A DNA stretch of 64,000 nt from Gigaspora margarita (GCA_009809945.1 WTPW01001094.1:112333-176332); one strand, 5' to 3'. Positions 21,290 to 33,745 are shown, numbered from the stretch's first letter. Notes: generated by a model not told the origin, from the letters alone. Program-made: numbers and translations.

Positions 21290-22870
21290 TATTATAGATC
21301 TTTTTTTTTCTGTCTTTTTCTTCTTTTTTTTGGTTTGTTTTTTTTTTATTATTTTGGCATTTGTATAGGTTTTGTAGTACTTCTTTATTTATTATTTACT
21401 CTTTATATTTTTTTTATTTTTTTTTTCTTAGTTAAAAGTTTGTATTCTTCTGCTTGTACGTTTGGAAAAGAAGTTTTAGACAAGAAAAGTAGACAATTAT
21501 AATAATTAGTAAAATAGTAATTATTTATATAGAATAATTAATATTAAAAAAAAAATTTACTATAGCAGATTGAACATAAGTAATTTGAACTTTAGTTGCA
21601 AAGATCCGAGTTAGTTAGTACTTAAAAAATTAGATAGGCTTTAGTTATAATTAACATAGATCTCATAGAATCAACTCTTCCTGACGATCACTCGTACCAA
21701 AATTTTCTCACCAAAAAAAAACAAAGCTTATGTTGGAGAGTCGTGGTCTAAGTAGCGGTTTGTCTAGAGGTCAACGTTTACTCTTGCGGGACTCCTCTAA
21801 AAAGACGTTCGGCATGCAAACCAGGAGCGTTATTATACAAGATAACTGGCAGGTGATGCCCTTGTATAAAAAATCTTGGAGAAAGGACAAAAGTCTTCTT
21901 CGTTGATGAAGCACTTTAGGCTGTCAAAATAGTACACAGGGGAAACAACAAAAGTTTTGGATTTTAATACACTCTTTTGAATTTTTTGAATGTACCTGCT
22001 CTCGAAAACCTTCTTTCATATTCCCGCTGGGTATTTTGGTGTTTCTCTCGAAATTTTTTCCAAAATGTGGGAAATTCGGCATACCCCTTACGAAAGATCG
22101 ACATTGTTTACATAGCCAAATTGGGAATGGCGAGTTATGAGAAAGTCGCGCCACTACACGTGACCAACGATGATGACATGTAACATAACGGATTGTAGGG
22201 TAAAGAAGAAAAATTTTGTATTCTCCACATTATTAATATATTCTAATACGGAGGTAAAGCGAAGGTGGAGATTGCTTTATGGAGTATTAAATAATTTTTT
22301 AAGTAGTACCATGGGTATTTACTTGTGCTTTGTACATGGGTATTTACTAGTACTCGTACATGGTTTTTTGCTTTTTTCTTTTGTCCCTTCTTTTTTTTTT
22401 ATCTTTTATTTTACTTTCTTTTTTTTGTATTTGGTTTTTCATTTAGGTTTTGTAGCTCTCCCACTTTTTTTCCTGTCCCTTTTTTAGTTTAGTTTTTTTA
22501 TATACTTGTTGTTCTTTAGGCAAGGATTATGGAATCCTCTTGTTTGGATATTAAGAAGAGGAGGGTTTTAAAGAAATTAGCGGCCATGACATGCCGTAGA
22601 TGCTGTTTGTTGATATGCTTATTTATTTCAATTGCAGGAGTAATAAGCAAGGAGATAAAATCTACTATAGCAGGTCGAACATAGGTGTACATAGTATAAC
22701 CGGGTTAGTCAAATCTTACAATTTAGGTAATCGAAACAATTGTTTCGGTAAACAGAAATAATCTAGAGTAGTTCATTTTATTTTATACCTAATAAAGTTT
22801 TGGCATGGCTGCCGAATTTAACAAAAAAAAATTAACATAGATCTATAGGGTTATGATAATCTAATAAAGT
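21290..22870 (+). repeat. Less AT-rich unit bracketed by direct repeats
   Basis: The T-rich segment with 'ggttttgtag' at 21290-21480 recurs at 22370-22530, and 'tactatagcag.t.gaacata' (21558) recurs at 22668, both in direct orientation about 1.1 kb apart. The interior (21670-22330) is clearly less AT-rich and has several short open frames on both strands, none recognisable. A decayed relative is at 14560-14850. It could be a small retroelement with terminal repeats, or a tandem duplication. Confidence 0.35.
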
Positions 22871-22957
22871 ACTAAAATAATTGCCAAATTTAATTAAAAA
22901 TATATATATATATCTAGTAACTCTTATATAATCAACAATTATTTTTGAGATTAGTAA

Positions 22958-23903
22958 GGGGAGCGCCATTTATCATCTGATTTTTTGCTATTAAGAGGCT
23001 ACCCCCTACCCCCCACCTGATCATCAAATACTGTGATTTGATTGGCTAAAATTATTAAAATTTTAAAATTTTTTAAATTTTAATATTAAATAACTCTTGA
23101 ACCGGCAACCCATTTTGGATGATTTTACTACCAAAATGCTCGCCTCAATGAGGCGATTCCAACGAGCCTAAAATCATCAAAATCCAATCACAGGATCCCA
23201 AGATCGTTATAGATTTGTATTATTTTTAATAGATTATATTAAAATAACACAAATATATAACGATCTCTGGATCCCGTGATCAGAATTTAACGATTTTAGG
23301 TTCATTAGAATCGTCTCATTGAGACGAGCATTTTGGTAGTAAAATTATCCAAAATGGATCACTGGTTCAAGAGTTATTTAATATTAAAGTTTATAAGATC
23401 TTTAATAATAATTTTTAATATATACGAAAATAATATAATTAAAGCAGTACAAATCTATAACGATCTTGGAATCCTGTGATTGGATTTTGACGATTTTAGG
23501 CTCGTTGGAATCGTCTCATTGAGGCGAACATTTTGGTAGTAAAATCATCCAAAACAGATCACTGGTTCAAGAGTTATTTAATATTAAAGTTTATAAGATC
23601 TTTATATATGAAAATAATATAATTAAAGCAGTACAAATCTATAACGATCTTGGAATCCTGTGATTGGATTTTGACGATTTTAGGCTCGTTGGAATCGTCT
23701 CATTGAGGCGAACATTTTGGTAGTAAAATCATCCAAAACAGATCACTGGTTCAAGAGTTATTTAATATTAAATTTTAAAAATTTTAAAAATTTTTAAAAA
23801 ATTTTAATAATTTTAGCCAATCAAAAGTTATCTGTTATTAGGACCTGATAATTGTCTGACCCTCCCCCCTACCCTAAAAATCAGATGATAAATGGCGCTC
23901 CCC
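22958..23903. mobile_element. TWA-flanked foldback (GGGGAGCGCC termini)
   Basis: A 946-bp element with TIRs GGGGAGCGCCATTTATCATC on both ends, perfect over at least 28 bp. It is flanked by TAA (22955-22957 and 23904-23906), a Harbinger-like 3-bp duplication. The interior has inverted copies of the 'accaaaatgctcgtctca' hairpin module and an apparently identical 184-bp tandem duplication (23426-23609 against 23610 onward). A degenerate copy with the same ends lies at 34523-36311. Confidence 0.75.
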
Positions 23904-24107
23904 TAATTATATATAAACAATAATTATTATTTGATAATTATTATTATTGTTTTTTTTTTAAACTAAAGTTATTTTGAAATTATGCTTGTTTTTTTTAAAA
24001 GGTTTTTTTTTATCTTTAGCTAATACTTCTTTTTTTGATGATTCACCAATCAACAGGTGCATGATTATAGTATAACATGACGCAAATTATTATATAAATT
24101 ACTTATA

Positions 24108-24890
24108 GACAAAATGCTACAATTATCCAAGAAAAAATATTTTTTTACTAAGTTAATAGCCAATGTCTACTAATCAAAAGTTGTAGAGCTCGTTGAGACA
24201 CATCTAATAGTAGTTAGATCATTAAAATTGGCCTAGTAGATGCGGAGATATCATCAAAAAATGATTGGCTGACTATGTAGAATTTATGTAAACAAATATT
24301 TGGTTACATAAAATTTTATATAGTTAGACAATCATTTTTTGATGATAATTCAACATCTACTGAACCAATTTTAATGATATTACTTCGTTTAGATTCGTCA
24401 TAATGAGCTCTACAACTTTTAATTAATGGGCATTGGCTGTTAAGTTAGTAAAAAAAATATTTTTTCTTGGGTGGTCGTGGCATTTCTGCCTATAATATAG
24501 TTTATTATAGCAGAAATACCAAGATTACTCAAGGAAAAGATTTTTTTACTAATTTAATAGCTAGCCCACTAATTGAAAGTTGTAGAGCTCATTATTACAA
24601 ATCTAAAGGAGATAAGATCATTAAAATTGGTCTAGTAGTTCTGAGTTATCACTAAAAAATGATTAGCTAACTATATAAAATTTTATGTAATCAAATGTTT
24701 GTTTACATAGAATTTTATATAGTCAACCAATCATTTTCGATGATATTTTTGCATCTACTAGCCCAATTTTAATTATCTAACTACCATTAGATGCTTCTCA
24801 ATGAGCTCTACAACTTTTAATTAGTAGGCATTGACTGTTAACTTAGTAAAAAAATTAATTTTCTTGGGTGATCATAGCATTTCATTTATA
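24108..24890. repeat. Two adjacent foldback copies
   Basis: Two consecutive palindromes, about 24115-24475 and 24478-24870, each have 'actaagttaatagcc', 'gttgtagagctc', a centre near 'tgtttgtttacat', and inverted arms. They belong to the family of 3608-5095. The second runs into the tandemly duplicated block that begins near 24834. Confidence 0.5.
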
Positions 24891-25686
24891 AGTAATTTAC
24901 ATAGTAATTTGCATCATGTTATACTATAATTATGCACCTGTTAACTAGTAGATTACTAATTAAAGTCATCAAAATTTTGTAGGCTTTATCATTTTACTGG
25001 GCTTTGTTATCTTATTAGTATAATATAATAGCAATCAAGATTAGCAATTAAGTGACAACTATAGAAAGTAAATTATAGAAATTGATATTTATATCCCATT
25101 TTTGATATTCGTACTCTATCAAAAATCAAAAATTTTAAAACTTTGAGCAAAGATATTTTGACAACCATTTAACTAAATTTAATAAACTTTTTCTTATTTG
25201 CATTATATGAATTTATAGAATTAAAATAAAAAAAGTTCATTGAATTTAATTAGATAGTTGTTGAGAAATCTTTACTCAAATTAGAGAAAAACAAAACATC
25301 TATTAAAATAAAAGCTAAGCCAAAGTTTTTTAAAACTTTGAATCAAGATATTTTAACAACTATCTAAACAAATTTGATAAACTTTTTTTATTTGAATTCT
25401 ATAAATTTATAGAATTAAAATAAAAAATTTCATTAGATTTAGTCAGATAATTATCATGATATCTTTGTTCAAAGTTTTAAAAAACTTTGGCACAGCTTTT
25501 ATTTTAATAGATATTTTGATTTTTTTTTAATTTTAAGCAAAGATATCTTGACAACTATCTGATCAATTCAATAAACTTTTTTATTTGAATTTTATAAATT
25601 TATAAAATTTAAATAAAAAAAAGTTCATTGAATTTGGTTAAATTGTTGTCTAAATATCTTTGCTCAAAGTTTTAAAAAAACTTTGG
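24834..25686. repeat. Tandem duplication, unit 1 (hairpin block)
   Basis: The sequence from 'gttaacttagtaaaaaaatt' through three hairpins of the gatcaaatttgat type (tips near 25210, 25400, 25595) repeats from about 25688 onward. Unit 2 carries a small hAT-like MITE and a LINE that unit 1 lacks. Unit 1 therefore preserves the LINE empty site at about 25611-25624 (aaataaaaaaaagt followed by tcattgaa). Confidence 0.6.
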
Positions 25687-26606
25687 TTGTTAACTTAGTA
25701 AAAAAATTAATTTTCCTTGGATGATCATGGCTAGTATTGTTACTAGCCTTAAGTCCAATACTTTTTTAGCCTTTAGCCTTAAGTCCATTTAGCCCTAGCC
25801 TTAAGTCCAATTGGTCCAAATCTGACAGTTTATATGTTCAATTAACAATACTAATCATGGCATTTCATTTATAAGTAATTTACATAGTAATTTGCATCAC
25901 ATTATACTATAATTATGCACCTGTTAACTGGCAGATTATTAATTAAAGTCACCAAAATTTTGTAGACTTTGTCATTTTATAGAGCTTTGTTATTTTATTA
26001 GTATAGTATAATAGCAATCAAGATTAGCAATTAAGTGATAACTATAGAAAATAAATTATAGGAATTGATATTTATATTCTATTTTTGATATTCGTACTCT
26101 ATAAAAATCAAAAATTTTAAAACTTTGAACAAAGATATTTTGACAACCATTTAACTAAATTCAATAAACTTTTTTTTATTTGCATTATATAAATTTATAG
26201 AATTTAATAAAAAAAGTTCATTGAATTTAATTAGATATTTTTTGAGAAATCTTCACTCAAATTAGAGAAAATTAAAACATCTATTAAAATAAAAGCTAAA
26301 CCAAAGTTTTTTAAAATTTTGAATAAAGATATTTTGACAACTATCTAAACAAATTTGATAAACTTTTTTTATTTAAATTCTATAAATTTATAGAATTAAA
26401 ATAAAAAATTCATCAGATTTAGTCAGATAATTATCATTATATCTTTGTTCAAAGGTTTAAAAAACTTTGGCATAGCTTTTATTTTGATAGATATTTTGAT
26501 TTTTTTTCTATTTTAATAAAGATATCTTGACAACTATCTGATCAAATTCAATAAACTTTTTTTTATTTGAATTTTATAAATTCATAAAATTTAAATAAAA
26601 AAAAGT
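25687..26606. repeat. Tandem duplication, unit 2, left part
   Basis: A second copy of the preceding unit with scattered substitutions. It holds the MITE at 25732-25853, then follows unit 1 closely to aaataaaaaaaagt at 26593-26606, where the LINE begins. The unit resumes at 33760 beyond the LINE. Confidence 0.6.
25732..25853. mobile_element. hAT-like MITE, 122 bp (TAGTATTGTTA)
   Basis: Termini TAGTATTGTTA and its inverse TAACAATACTA, with an exact 8-bp duplication ATCATGGC (25724-25731 and 25854-25861). The interior repeats 'ccttaagtcca'. Its absence from the other duplication unit at the equivalent place confirms the insertion. Confidence 0.75.
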
Positions 26607-26642
26607 CAATCAACATTAAATTGATTAATAATCACACCAATA

Positions 26643-27854
26643 ATGAAGAGTTTTATAAAATACAAGCAACTAGGCAAGAAAGAGCAAGAAGAAGCGCAGG
26701 CATTATGCAGAGATATAGGAAAAGAAATGCTAACCAAAGATATTAAAATAGCCAAATGGTTAGGTCTCGGAGAACAAGGAGTTGTATGTCTAGTAAGGAA
26801 GTTACTAGAGTATTACGATTGGATTGAGTCAAAAAAGACGCGAAAACAAGAAGTATCCTTGGAAGAAAGTACTTTCTTTGACGTAAACGAGGATAAAGAA
26901 AGAATTGTACCCACTAAGGATACAAAACTAGATAAGTCAATGCTGCTTTTAACAGAATGCAGGATTACAGATTATGGTATTGAGGAAAGGAAGGCACAGA
27001 TAAAATACAAAGATTCTGCTTCAAGTACACTTAACGAAAAATGAATAAAAACTGAGGAGGAACTATATATAGAAGAGAAGAAAAAATGACTAGAGGTCAA
27101 AAAAAACAAATTCTCTTACGAATCATTGATATTAAGTAGAAATGCTGTTGAGGCCAATAGACTTCATGAAATTAAATCCTCAAGTAGCACAACATATATA
27201 GAAGTGCCATTTAATATTGATCAACAGGTGAAACAAAATCCTTATCTAAAAACTGAGAGGACCAATGAGCAAAATAAGAAAAGTAAAGTAATTTTAACTC
27301 TCTGGGATATCCCTCTAAATACAAAAGCAGCCCAAGTTAAAAGGAGTTTAAGTTTTTTCAGTAAAGCATTAATTAGAGAATGTAAACTATTTAGTAGGAC
27401 TAAAGCTCTACTAGTGGAATTGGAATTGCAAAATGAAGAAAGGAGAAACAACATCGAAAACATTTGGGCAGTACATTTGGAGGCAGGGAAATTAGTACGG
27501 CTAACGCATAGAAAATTTGATTTTGAAACCTTAGTAACTAGAGGGAAATTTAAAGCAATCATTAAAAAAGTTCCACACACTGCAATCGAGGCAGCATTAC
27601 TAAGACAACTAAGGAATGTTAAAGCAAAATCTGTATATATTTCATCTAACAGAAATCATAATCAAAGAGGCTCTGCAACAGTTTATTTTGAGTCACAAAT
27701 CGACAGAGATAGGGCTCTTAAAAGCCCTGTATATTACTACAACAACAAAATGGAGTGGGCCATTAGCAATTTAGTATACAATCAATCAACAATAGAGAAA
27801 GGTAAACGGGCAGAAGCAAGACAAGAAGTGATAATAGAACAGAATATAGTTTGA
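26643..27854 (+). pseudogene. LINE ORF1, RRM-like RNA-binding protein
   Basis: One reading frame of about 404 codons runs from ATG 26643 to the stop at 27852, broken by TGA codons at 27042 and 27087. The first third is a helical, charged region. After that, two RRM-like folds are suggested. One has LTLWDIP (RNP2-like) and TKALLVELE (RNP1-like). A second has AIIKKVP and RGSATVYF, a good RNP1 match with aromatic and glycine residues in place. ORF1 proteins of LINEs bind element RNA in the retrotransposition particle. RRM domains replace the CCHC knuckles seen in many other LINE ORF1s. The start is chosen as the first Met just downstream of the LINE 5' junction. Confidence 0.65.
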
Positions 27855-28089
27855 AACGGCCCAGAGTTAACAACGTTTTCAAAGACAAGAGTAACATCAA
27901 TCAGTTACACAATAAAGAAAGTCAAAACTGATTCTATAATCCAAAGCCTAGTCCAGTTATAGTATCTCATCAAGAAACAGGCATAAAGCAGTGTGTAACA
28001 GATGTGAAACCGAGCACAGATATTTTATGAGAAATTTTGAAAAGACTCAAAGAAAGATATTCTGAAGCAGAAGCCTCAGATCGCTCTTA

Positions 28090-29010
28090 ATGAGCATACC
28101 AGTTGCAAATACCAAAAGGGCAGCTCCTGTGGGGAGAGGAGCAATGGCCCACAAAGAACACAAAACCCTAGAGCAAGAGTTAGCTTCCCATTCAGGCTGT
28201 AATACAGAGAAATCTTCGTTAATACAAGAGAAAAAAAGCATAGATCTAAAAATAGGAATACATAACATAAACGGCCTAAAACAAAGTGCGCAAAAGCTAG
28301 ATAATCTTTTAGAAAGGGTAACAAAAGAAAACTTTGGTATAGTAGGATTAGTAGAGACAAACATCTTAGAAAAAGAAGGGTCTTTTGTAATTAGTAAGGG
28401 TTATAACTTTAGAGGGTTTTGGTCGAAGAAGTAATCAATCTAAAGGAAGGGCTCCGGAGTAGGATTCTAGTTAGAAATGATTAAAAAAAGCATCTAGGGC
28501 ATTTATCAGACGAAATGAGTATATAATTGAAGCAAATTTTTATTTTAGACAACTAGAAATTGTAGTAATAGTAGTTTATATACCCCTGAATGATAAGGTA
28601 GTTTGTAGAAATATTCAACAAGAGATAGTTAAAAGATATTTGAATAGATCGAAATTTAGTCAGTTCATTATAATGAGGATTTTAATCACGTCACAGACTC
28701 ATATATGGATAGAAAGGGGTCAGGTGAGAACAAAAATAGTAAGATTCTCCCCTTACATAGGTGGCTTAGAAGTCAAGATTTTCAAGATACCTTCAGATTT
28801 TTATATCCAAATACAAGAGGTTTTTCATAGTGCAATAATACAAAAAAGTCCAGAACAGATCAAATTTGGATATCTCCAAGTTTATTAATAGGTTTAAATA
28901 TTTCAACAATAGAAGATATGTCCACCACTACGGGAAGTGACTATCAACTGGTCCTGGCCAACATTCAAATAGAGCATCTAATTAAAAACCACAACAAAGC
29001 TTCATCAAAG
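28090..29010 (+). pseudogene. LINE ORF2, AP-like endonuclease domain
   Basis: The domain nicks target DNA to prime reverse transcription. Visible landmarks are IHNINGL (near 28261, the N-terminal substrate-binding Asn motif), GLVETN (near 28350, with the catalytic Glu), EDFNHV (around 28675-28690, equivalent to the GDFN motif), QIWISPS and TGSDYQL (around 28930-28950). The last motif is normally SDH, and here the catalytic His is Tyr (TAT at 28942-28944). The frame breaks several times between 28432 and 28900, so the domain is scattered over different frames. The upstream limit of ORF2 is uncertain because 27855-28089 holds no clear frame. Confidence 0.75.
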
Positions 29011-29547
29011 AGGAAAAAAGCTTTTAGATGAGTATTTTTATATGAAGATGCTACTAAAGAAGATTGGCAAAATTATGTAGAAGAACTGAATAGATTTCTT
29101 AAAAGAAAGTTAAAGTCAGAAGGAGAGAGTAAGAGCCGTTTCGATAACCTCTCTCTAAACGAACTGTGGGATATTTTTTAGCAAAGCATCTTATCTGCTG
29201 CTAACATAAGCATTCCAAAGAAAAAAAATCTCATATGGGGATAATTTTAAGGTCAAAAAGCAACCCAAAACGGACTTATGGGACACGATAGTAAAACTTA
29301 GTAAATTAATAAGAATGCTTCAGAAATTGGAGAGAAGAATCTTATCTACAGAAGAATTGCAAAAGTGCAATGATGTAATTGATTTCATTAATCTTAGCCA
29401 GGAAACGAGAATACTGAAATTTTAAGTCCCACAAAGAAGGTAATTATGGACCTAAAGGACTGGTGAAAACTTCTAAATGCAAGAGCAGCACAAGAAAGAG
29501 CACAAACGCAAAAGTTAGAGATTGAGTAGCACATAGAAAAAAGGTGT

Positions 29548-31450
29548 GTGATAATTGAGAGTGATCAGAAAGAGATGCTTAGAAGTCTCCTAAACAAGCC
29601 ATGGAAATCAATTAAGTTGGATCATTTATTCGAGAAAGAAGAACAGGATATGAAACTAATAACCGAAGAGAAGGAGGTGTTAAAAAGAACAATGGATTAC
29701 TTTCAAAACCAATTTCAAAAGAGGAAAACGAATTTGGATTCAATGACTAAAGAATGGAAAGAAATTTACAAGCCTATAGGAAAAATAAAAGAGGACTGGT
29801 ATGCAAAAGTAACAACAGAAATTGCTTTAGAAGAGTGGTGTGTAGCACTCAAAGAATCCAAAAATACCTAAGCACTAGGGCCTTCGGGAATAGGATACAG
29901 ACTAATCAAACAAGCCGGACTCTATGCTCAAGATTTCTTTAGACAAATGGCAAACAAATGTTTGATAGAGGGTGATATTTCAGACAAATAGAAAATGTCA
30001 CAATTATATTTAATCCCTAAAAGTGAAGAGTGGGAATATACACTAAGTAACGCAAGACCCATAGCATTATTAGAGTCCTTTAGAAAGTGCGTTACAAGAA
30101 TCCTAAACAAAAGGCTAGCGAAGGTTTTTGTGGAGAATGAAATACTAAAAGGGCCCAATTCTGCGGGTTTATCTAGTTGCTCCACCGAAAATCTGATCCA
30201 CATCATGAATATGTTAATGGAGGATGCAAAAGAAAAAGGCAAAGAGATGTGGATCCTCTTTCAAGATATGCGAAAGCATTTGACTCAGTATCTTTATTAT
30301 CGCTAGAGCTAGCAATGTATAAATTAAAGTTACCAAAAAGAGTAGTCCGAATGGTTTTGAATCTCTTCAAAAAAAGGAAAGCAAGGGTAATCACAGCTGT
30401 TAGAACAACTGATCCATACAAAGCATCCGATAGGATTGACCAAGGAGAAGTCCTGTCTCCCCTTCTGTGGCGCATTTTTTACGATCCTCTCCTGTGCTAT
30501 ATGGCTGGTAAAGAGGACATAGATTATAAAATCAAGTCAGAAGAAACAACAGATTGGGCGCGACAGTCACACAAACAGCAGAAGATAAAATTCTTCATAT
30601 TAGCTTATGCAGATGATATGACGTGGATAGCAGCTAACCAAACTATGCTTAGGAAAATAACAAAAATAGCAAGCGAATTCTTCGAAATCAACAATATACA
30701 AATAAATAGAAAGAAGTCCAAACTAGTGATCCTGAATTCAAGTGTATGAAAAGAAGAGAATCAAGTAACCTTCTGTGATGAAATAGTAAAAGCAAAAAAC
30801 ATAGCTACAACCACTAGGTTTTTGGGAGTATGGTTGAATAGCAAGATAAAAGAATTGTTAATAAGGAAGAAAGCATGTGACATAGTAAGACAATTCACAA
30901 TAGCACTAAACTGGAAAAAACTTTCTATGAGCCAGCTAGTGTACGTTAACAATAAATGCTTACTACCAAAGATCAGCTACATCCTGCAGCTCTCAAAGCT
31001 TCCAATCAAAGCTTTTAATAGCATACACTAGCCATACATTCAAATGATCAAGCATAAATTAGACATCACACAGAAGATGGGCAACTATATCATTTTACAC
31101 AAAGGGTTGCTAGGATGTAAGACCTTGGCTCAGAAAATTGTTGCCAAGCAGGTTACAGGTCTACAAAAAAGGCCAAACTCCAAAGGAAGCCTAACAGAGC
31201 TTACTATCTTAAGAGCAAAACAAGGTTTTCAGAATGCATGTATAACAAAGGACACTGATATAGAAAACAAAGAAATATGGCTCAGAAGAATATGGAAGGA
31301 CAATTTAACGTGCATATCCCTGCTTAAGGCCAGGTCTATGGGCATTACAATTCAAACCAAACAATTGTCGATTTGTATTGACAAGGAAGGAATGAAAATT
31401 AGAGAAATAGTAGGGATAAAATTGTTTACCAAAGCATGTAAAATCTGAGC
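29548..31450 (+). pseudogene. LINE ORF2, reverse transcriptase domain
   Basis: RT landmarks appear in order: ALGPSGIGYRLIK (29872), LIPK followed by NARPIALLES (near 30010-30075), LFQDMRKAFDSVS spread over two frames (around 30252-30295), IDQGEVLSPLLWRIFYDPLL (about 30432-30490) and the catalytic LAYADDMTWIA (30601-30635). Stops at 29869 (TAA) and 29989 (TAG, where a Trp is usual before the Lys of this block), a frameshift near 30280, and stops at 30747 and 31029 inactivate it. The thumb and connection region continues to about 31450 without recognisable motifs. RT synthesises element DNA at the nicked target. Confidence 0.88.
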
Positions 31451-31501
31451 AAGCTAAATCTATTCTTTGTAGAACAACTCCTAGATAAAAAGTCAGAAAA
31501 T

Positions 31502-32640
31502 TTGATCTCCTGGCAAGAGTTAAAATTAATCAAGAAGACACCCAGCAGAAGGAGAAAAGCAAATTGGTTCAAGGAGTTGGAAAAAGTAATGTTAGTTGAC
31601 AATATATCAAGGCGCATAAAGGGGCTGGAGAGCAAACCACCTGGCAACTCTTTGGCTTTGAATTGGAGTTTAAAAGAGGTCACAGAAGACAAGAGAAAGA
31701 AAGAAACTGTTTGTTTTAACCTAGACAAGAGTGACGAAGTTCGGTTCAGCAAAATTCAGGAAAAGAAAGGAAAATACTTTTCAGTACAAACAAAGGGCAT
31801 ATGCATTCAGCATGATGAAGCAGAAAGATCATGCCAAAGAGAAGATCAACTAGAAGAAGAAATTGAACACCTTCTATCCATACATAAAAGCAAAGTGCTC
31901 AGCGTTATACCTAATACAGTGACGCAATGTCCTACAAAGTACAAATCTATATTAGACCAATTGAATAAGCTGAACACAGAAAAAGAAGCAAACAACCAAA
32001 AGGATCTTACATATAGTGTGATAGACAGAGTTGTAATATGTGATCATGTAATTGAATTAATTCGGTCGCAAGATTTAGAGAGTGTTTTAACAAATAGACT
32101 AATCAGTCAATATAACTTACTGGCAAGAACAGGGAATAGTAGCTTCCAGGTATATACAGATGGATCTTTAGTTGAAAAGGAGGGTTTGAAAGTTATGGGT
32201 GCTAGCTAGATATGGCTAGATTCAGGTAAAGAGGTTAAATTAGTAGAAGGAAAGATAGGATTTAGTAGTTGGCCTTTGTCAACTAAGGCAGAATTAGTAG
32301 CAATTTGGTTGGCTATTTTGATAGCGCTAAAGGAAATAGATATAGTCATTAATACAGATAGCGTGGCGGCAATTGCAAGCCTGGACAAGGAACTACAGTT
32401 AGAGGCTTTCAACTAGTGTAGCAAAGGAAAAAACTATAGCCTAATTACGAAAATCCAAGACTTGAAAAAGTCCAAAGGTCTAGGAGTCAAACTCAATAAA
32501 GTTAAGGGCCATAGCGGAGACACATGGAATAAAGAAACTGACAAGTTAGTGAAGAAAGGGTCAAAGTCAGATAAGTTATAAAATTTAAAGCTAGAAAACA
32601 ACATTAGATTTGATGCAATTCCATTATGGAAAGGAAAATA
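31502..32640 (+). pseudogene. LINE ORF2, RNase H domain
   Basis: After a connecting region, an RNase HI fold is recognisable between about 32140 and 32580. It has VYTDGSL (first Asp), TKAELVAIWLAIL (Glu), INTDSVAAIAS (Asp) and VKGHSGDTWNKETDKLVKKG (His and final Asp), so all catalytic positions are retained. Stops at 32207 (TAG after MGAS, where RNases H of LINEs often have Trp), 32413 and 32579 break it. The domain would degrade the RNA strand of the hybrid. The frame is the same as that of the downstream zinc-motif segment, so this is one polyprotein. Confidence 0.8.
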
Positions 32641-32647
32641 TATAGAA

Positions 32648-33559
32648 ATGCCACTTCATATTTTCATTAAGCGTCTTTATGAGTTTAAGGTTGGAGCAGA
32701 ATTTAAGGTCTCAAAAGTTATAAGCCAAGTAGAACCAGTTAAAGGTACAATTAAACATGCCTGGCCACTCTTCTGGAAAGACATAAAGAGAAGAACCAGA
32801 ATTAGATGCAAATCAACAAGCACAAGTAGAAGAACTGCTTTTAGGCTCAAGTGTTTAATCGACGAAGTTCCAACCTTGTTAGTTCTTAAACGAAGAAGAG
32901 CAGAGTTATATCCTTCAAGCAATTGCATCATATGTAAGAAAGGAGCCAAAGAAACCCTTGATCACATGACTGAGTGCGAAAGTTATATAGCATATTGGTT
33001 AAACATAGAAGGAGCAGCTTTCCTGATAGCACAAAAGAAAATTCTGCAAGAAATTTTTCAAGACCTGAACACAATCGATCTAAAGAAAGCTGTTTTCAGA
33101 GAAAATATATTAGAGGTTCAGGATCTAAGGAAAAGTATAATAAGAGGTCTATTCCCGCAGAATGTACTAGAAAGACTCAGAATAGTAATTGGAGTAAGGA
33201 AAGCAACATTAGATTTCATAAAAGGCTACAAATCTATAGTAGAAAATGGTTTCCATGACCTCGTTTGGCAAACCAGATGCAATGCAGTAGCAAGATAGGA
33301 ATCTCAGATAGGTATTACAAGAGATTTGAAGAGAATAAAGATAACGCGAAATTCCAAAATTCCTAGGTCAAGTTTAAACCTTACATTTAATAAAGAGGAA
33401 GAAGAGGACCCTGGTTCTTCCAATAATGTCAAGAATTCAAGTAACAGTATGGAACCACAACTGGAAGTGCTTAAAGAAGTAGAAATAGGAAAGGTATATG
33501 AAGAAACAGTAGACAATTTTATACTTAATGGTGTAAAGCCATTTTGGATCAGTTTTTGA
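32648..33559 (+). pseudogene. LINE ORF2 C-terminus with CCHC-type zinc motif
   Basis: The segment continues in the RNase H frame. It contains CIICKKGAKETLDHMTEC (around 32920-32975), a C-x2-C-x9-H-x3-C pattern like the zinc-binding region found near the ends of LINE ORF2 proteins and thought to contact nucleic acid. A TAG at 33296 interrupts the frame, which then runs to a TGA at 33557-33559 after a Glu/Asn/Ser-rich tail. The 3' UTR follows (33560-33730) with a small hairpin, ctagttttc/gaaaactag, near 33576-33600. Confidence 0.7.
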
Positions 33560-33745
33560 CAGAGCTGACCACAATCCCTAGTTTTCTGTTGAAAACTAGT
33601 GCGACAGGTCGCATCTGGGCGTCTTAGGATAGCCGGATGATACCGAGCTTGCAATTGGAGGGTTTAATATATACAAATTATAGATTAGTATGTAAACTTA
33701 TTAATGTAGCACTGACAAGACTATCAAAGTAATAAAAAAAAATAA

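Larger units (their letters stand above)
26607..33745 (+). mobile_element. Non-LTR retrotransposon (LINE), about 7.1 kb, degenerate
   Basis: The element has ORF1, then ORF2 with an AP-type endonuclease, reverse transcriptase, RNase H and a terminal zinc motif, then a 3' UTR and an A-rich tail (33731-33745). The 14-bp string aaataaaaaaaagt occurs at both junctions (26593-26606 and 33746-33759), and the uninterrupted target survives in the neighbouring duplication unit. The domain order fits APE-type LINEs with RNase H, such as the I superfamily including fungal Tad-like elements. The clade is not settled. Numerous stops and frameshifts show that this copy is dead. Confidence 0.9.

Noticed and set aside
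22170-22487. 105-codon frame, Phe/Leu-rich
   Set aside because: It is a translation of a T-rich tract that recurs at 21290 as simple repeat. It is not a membrane protein gene.
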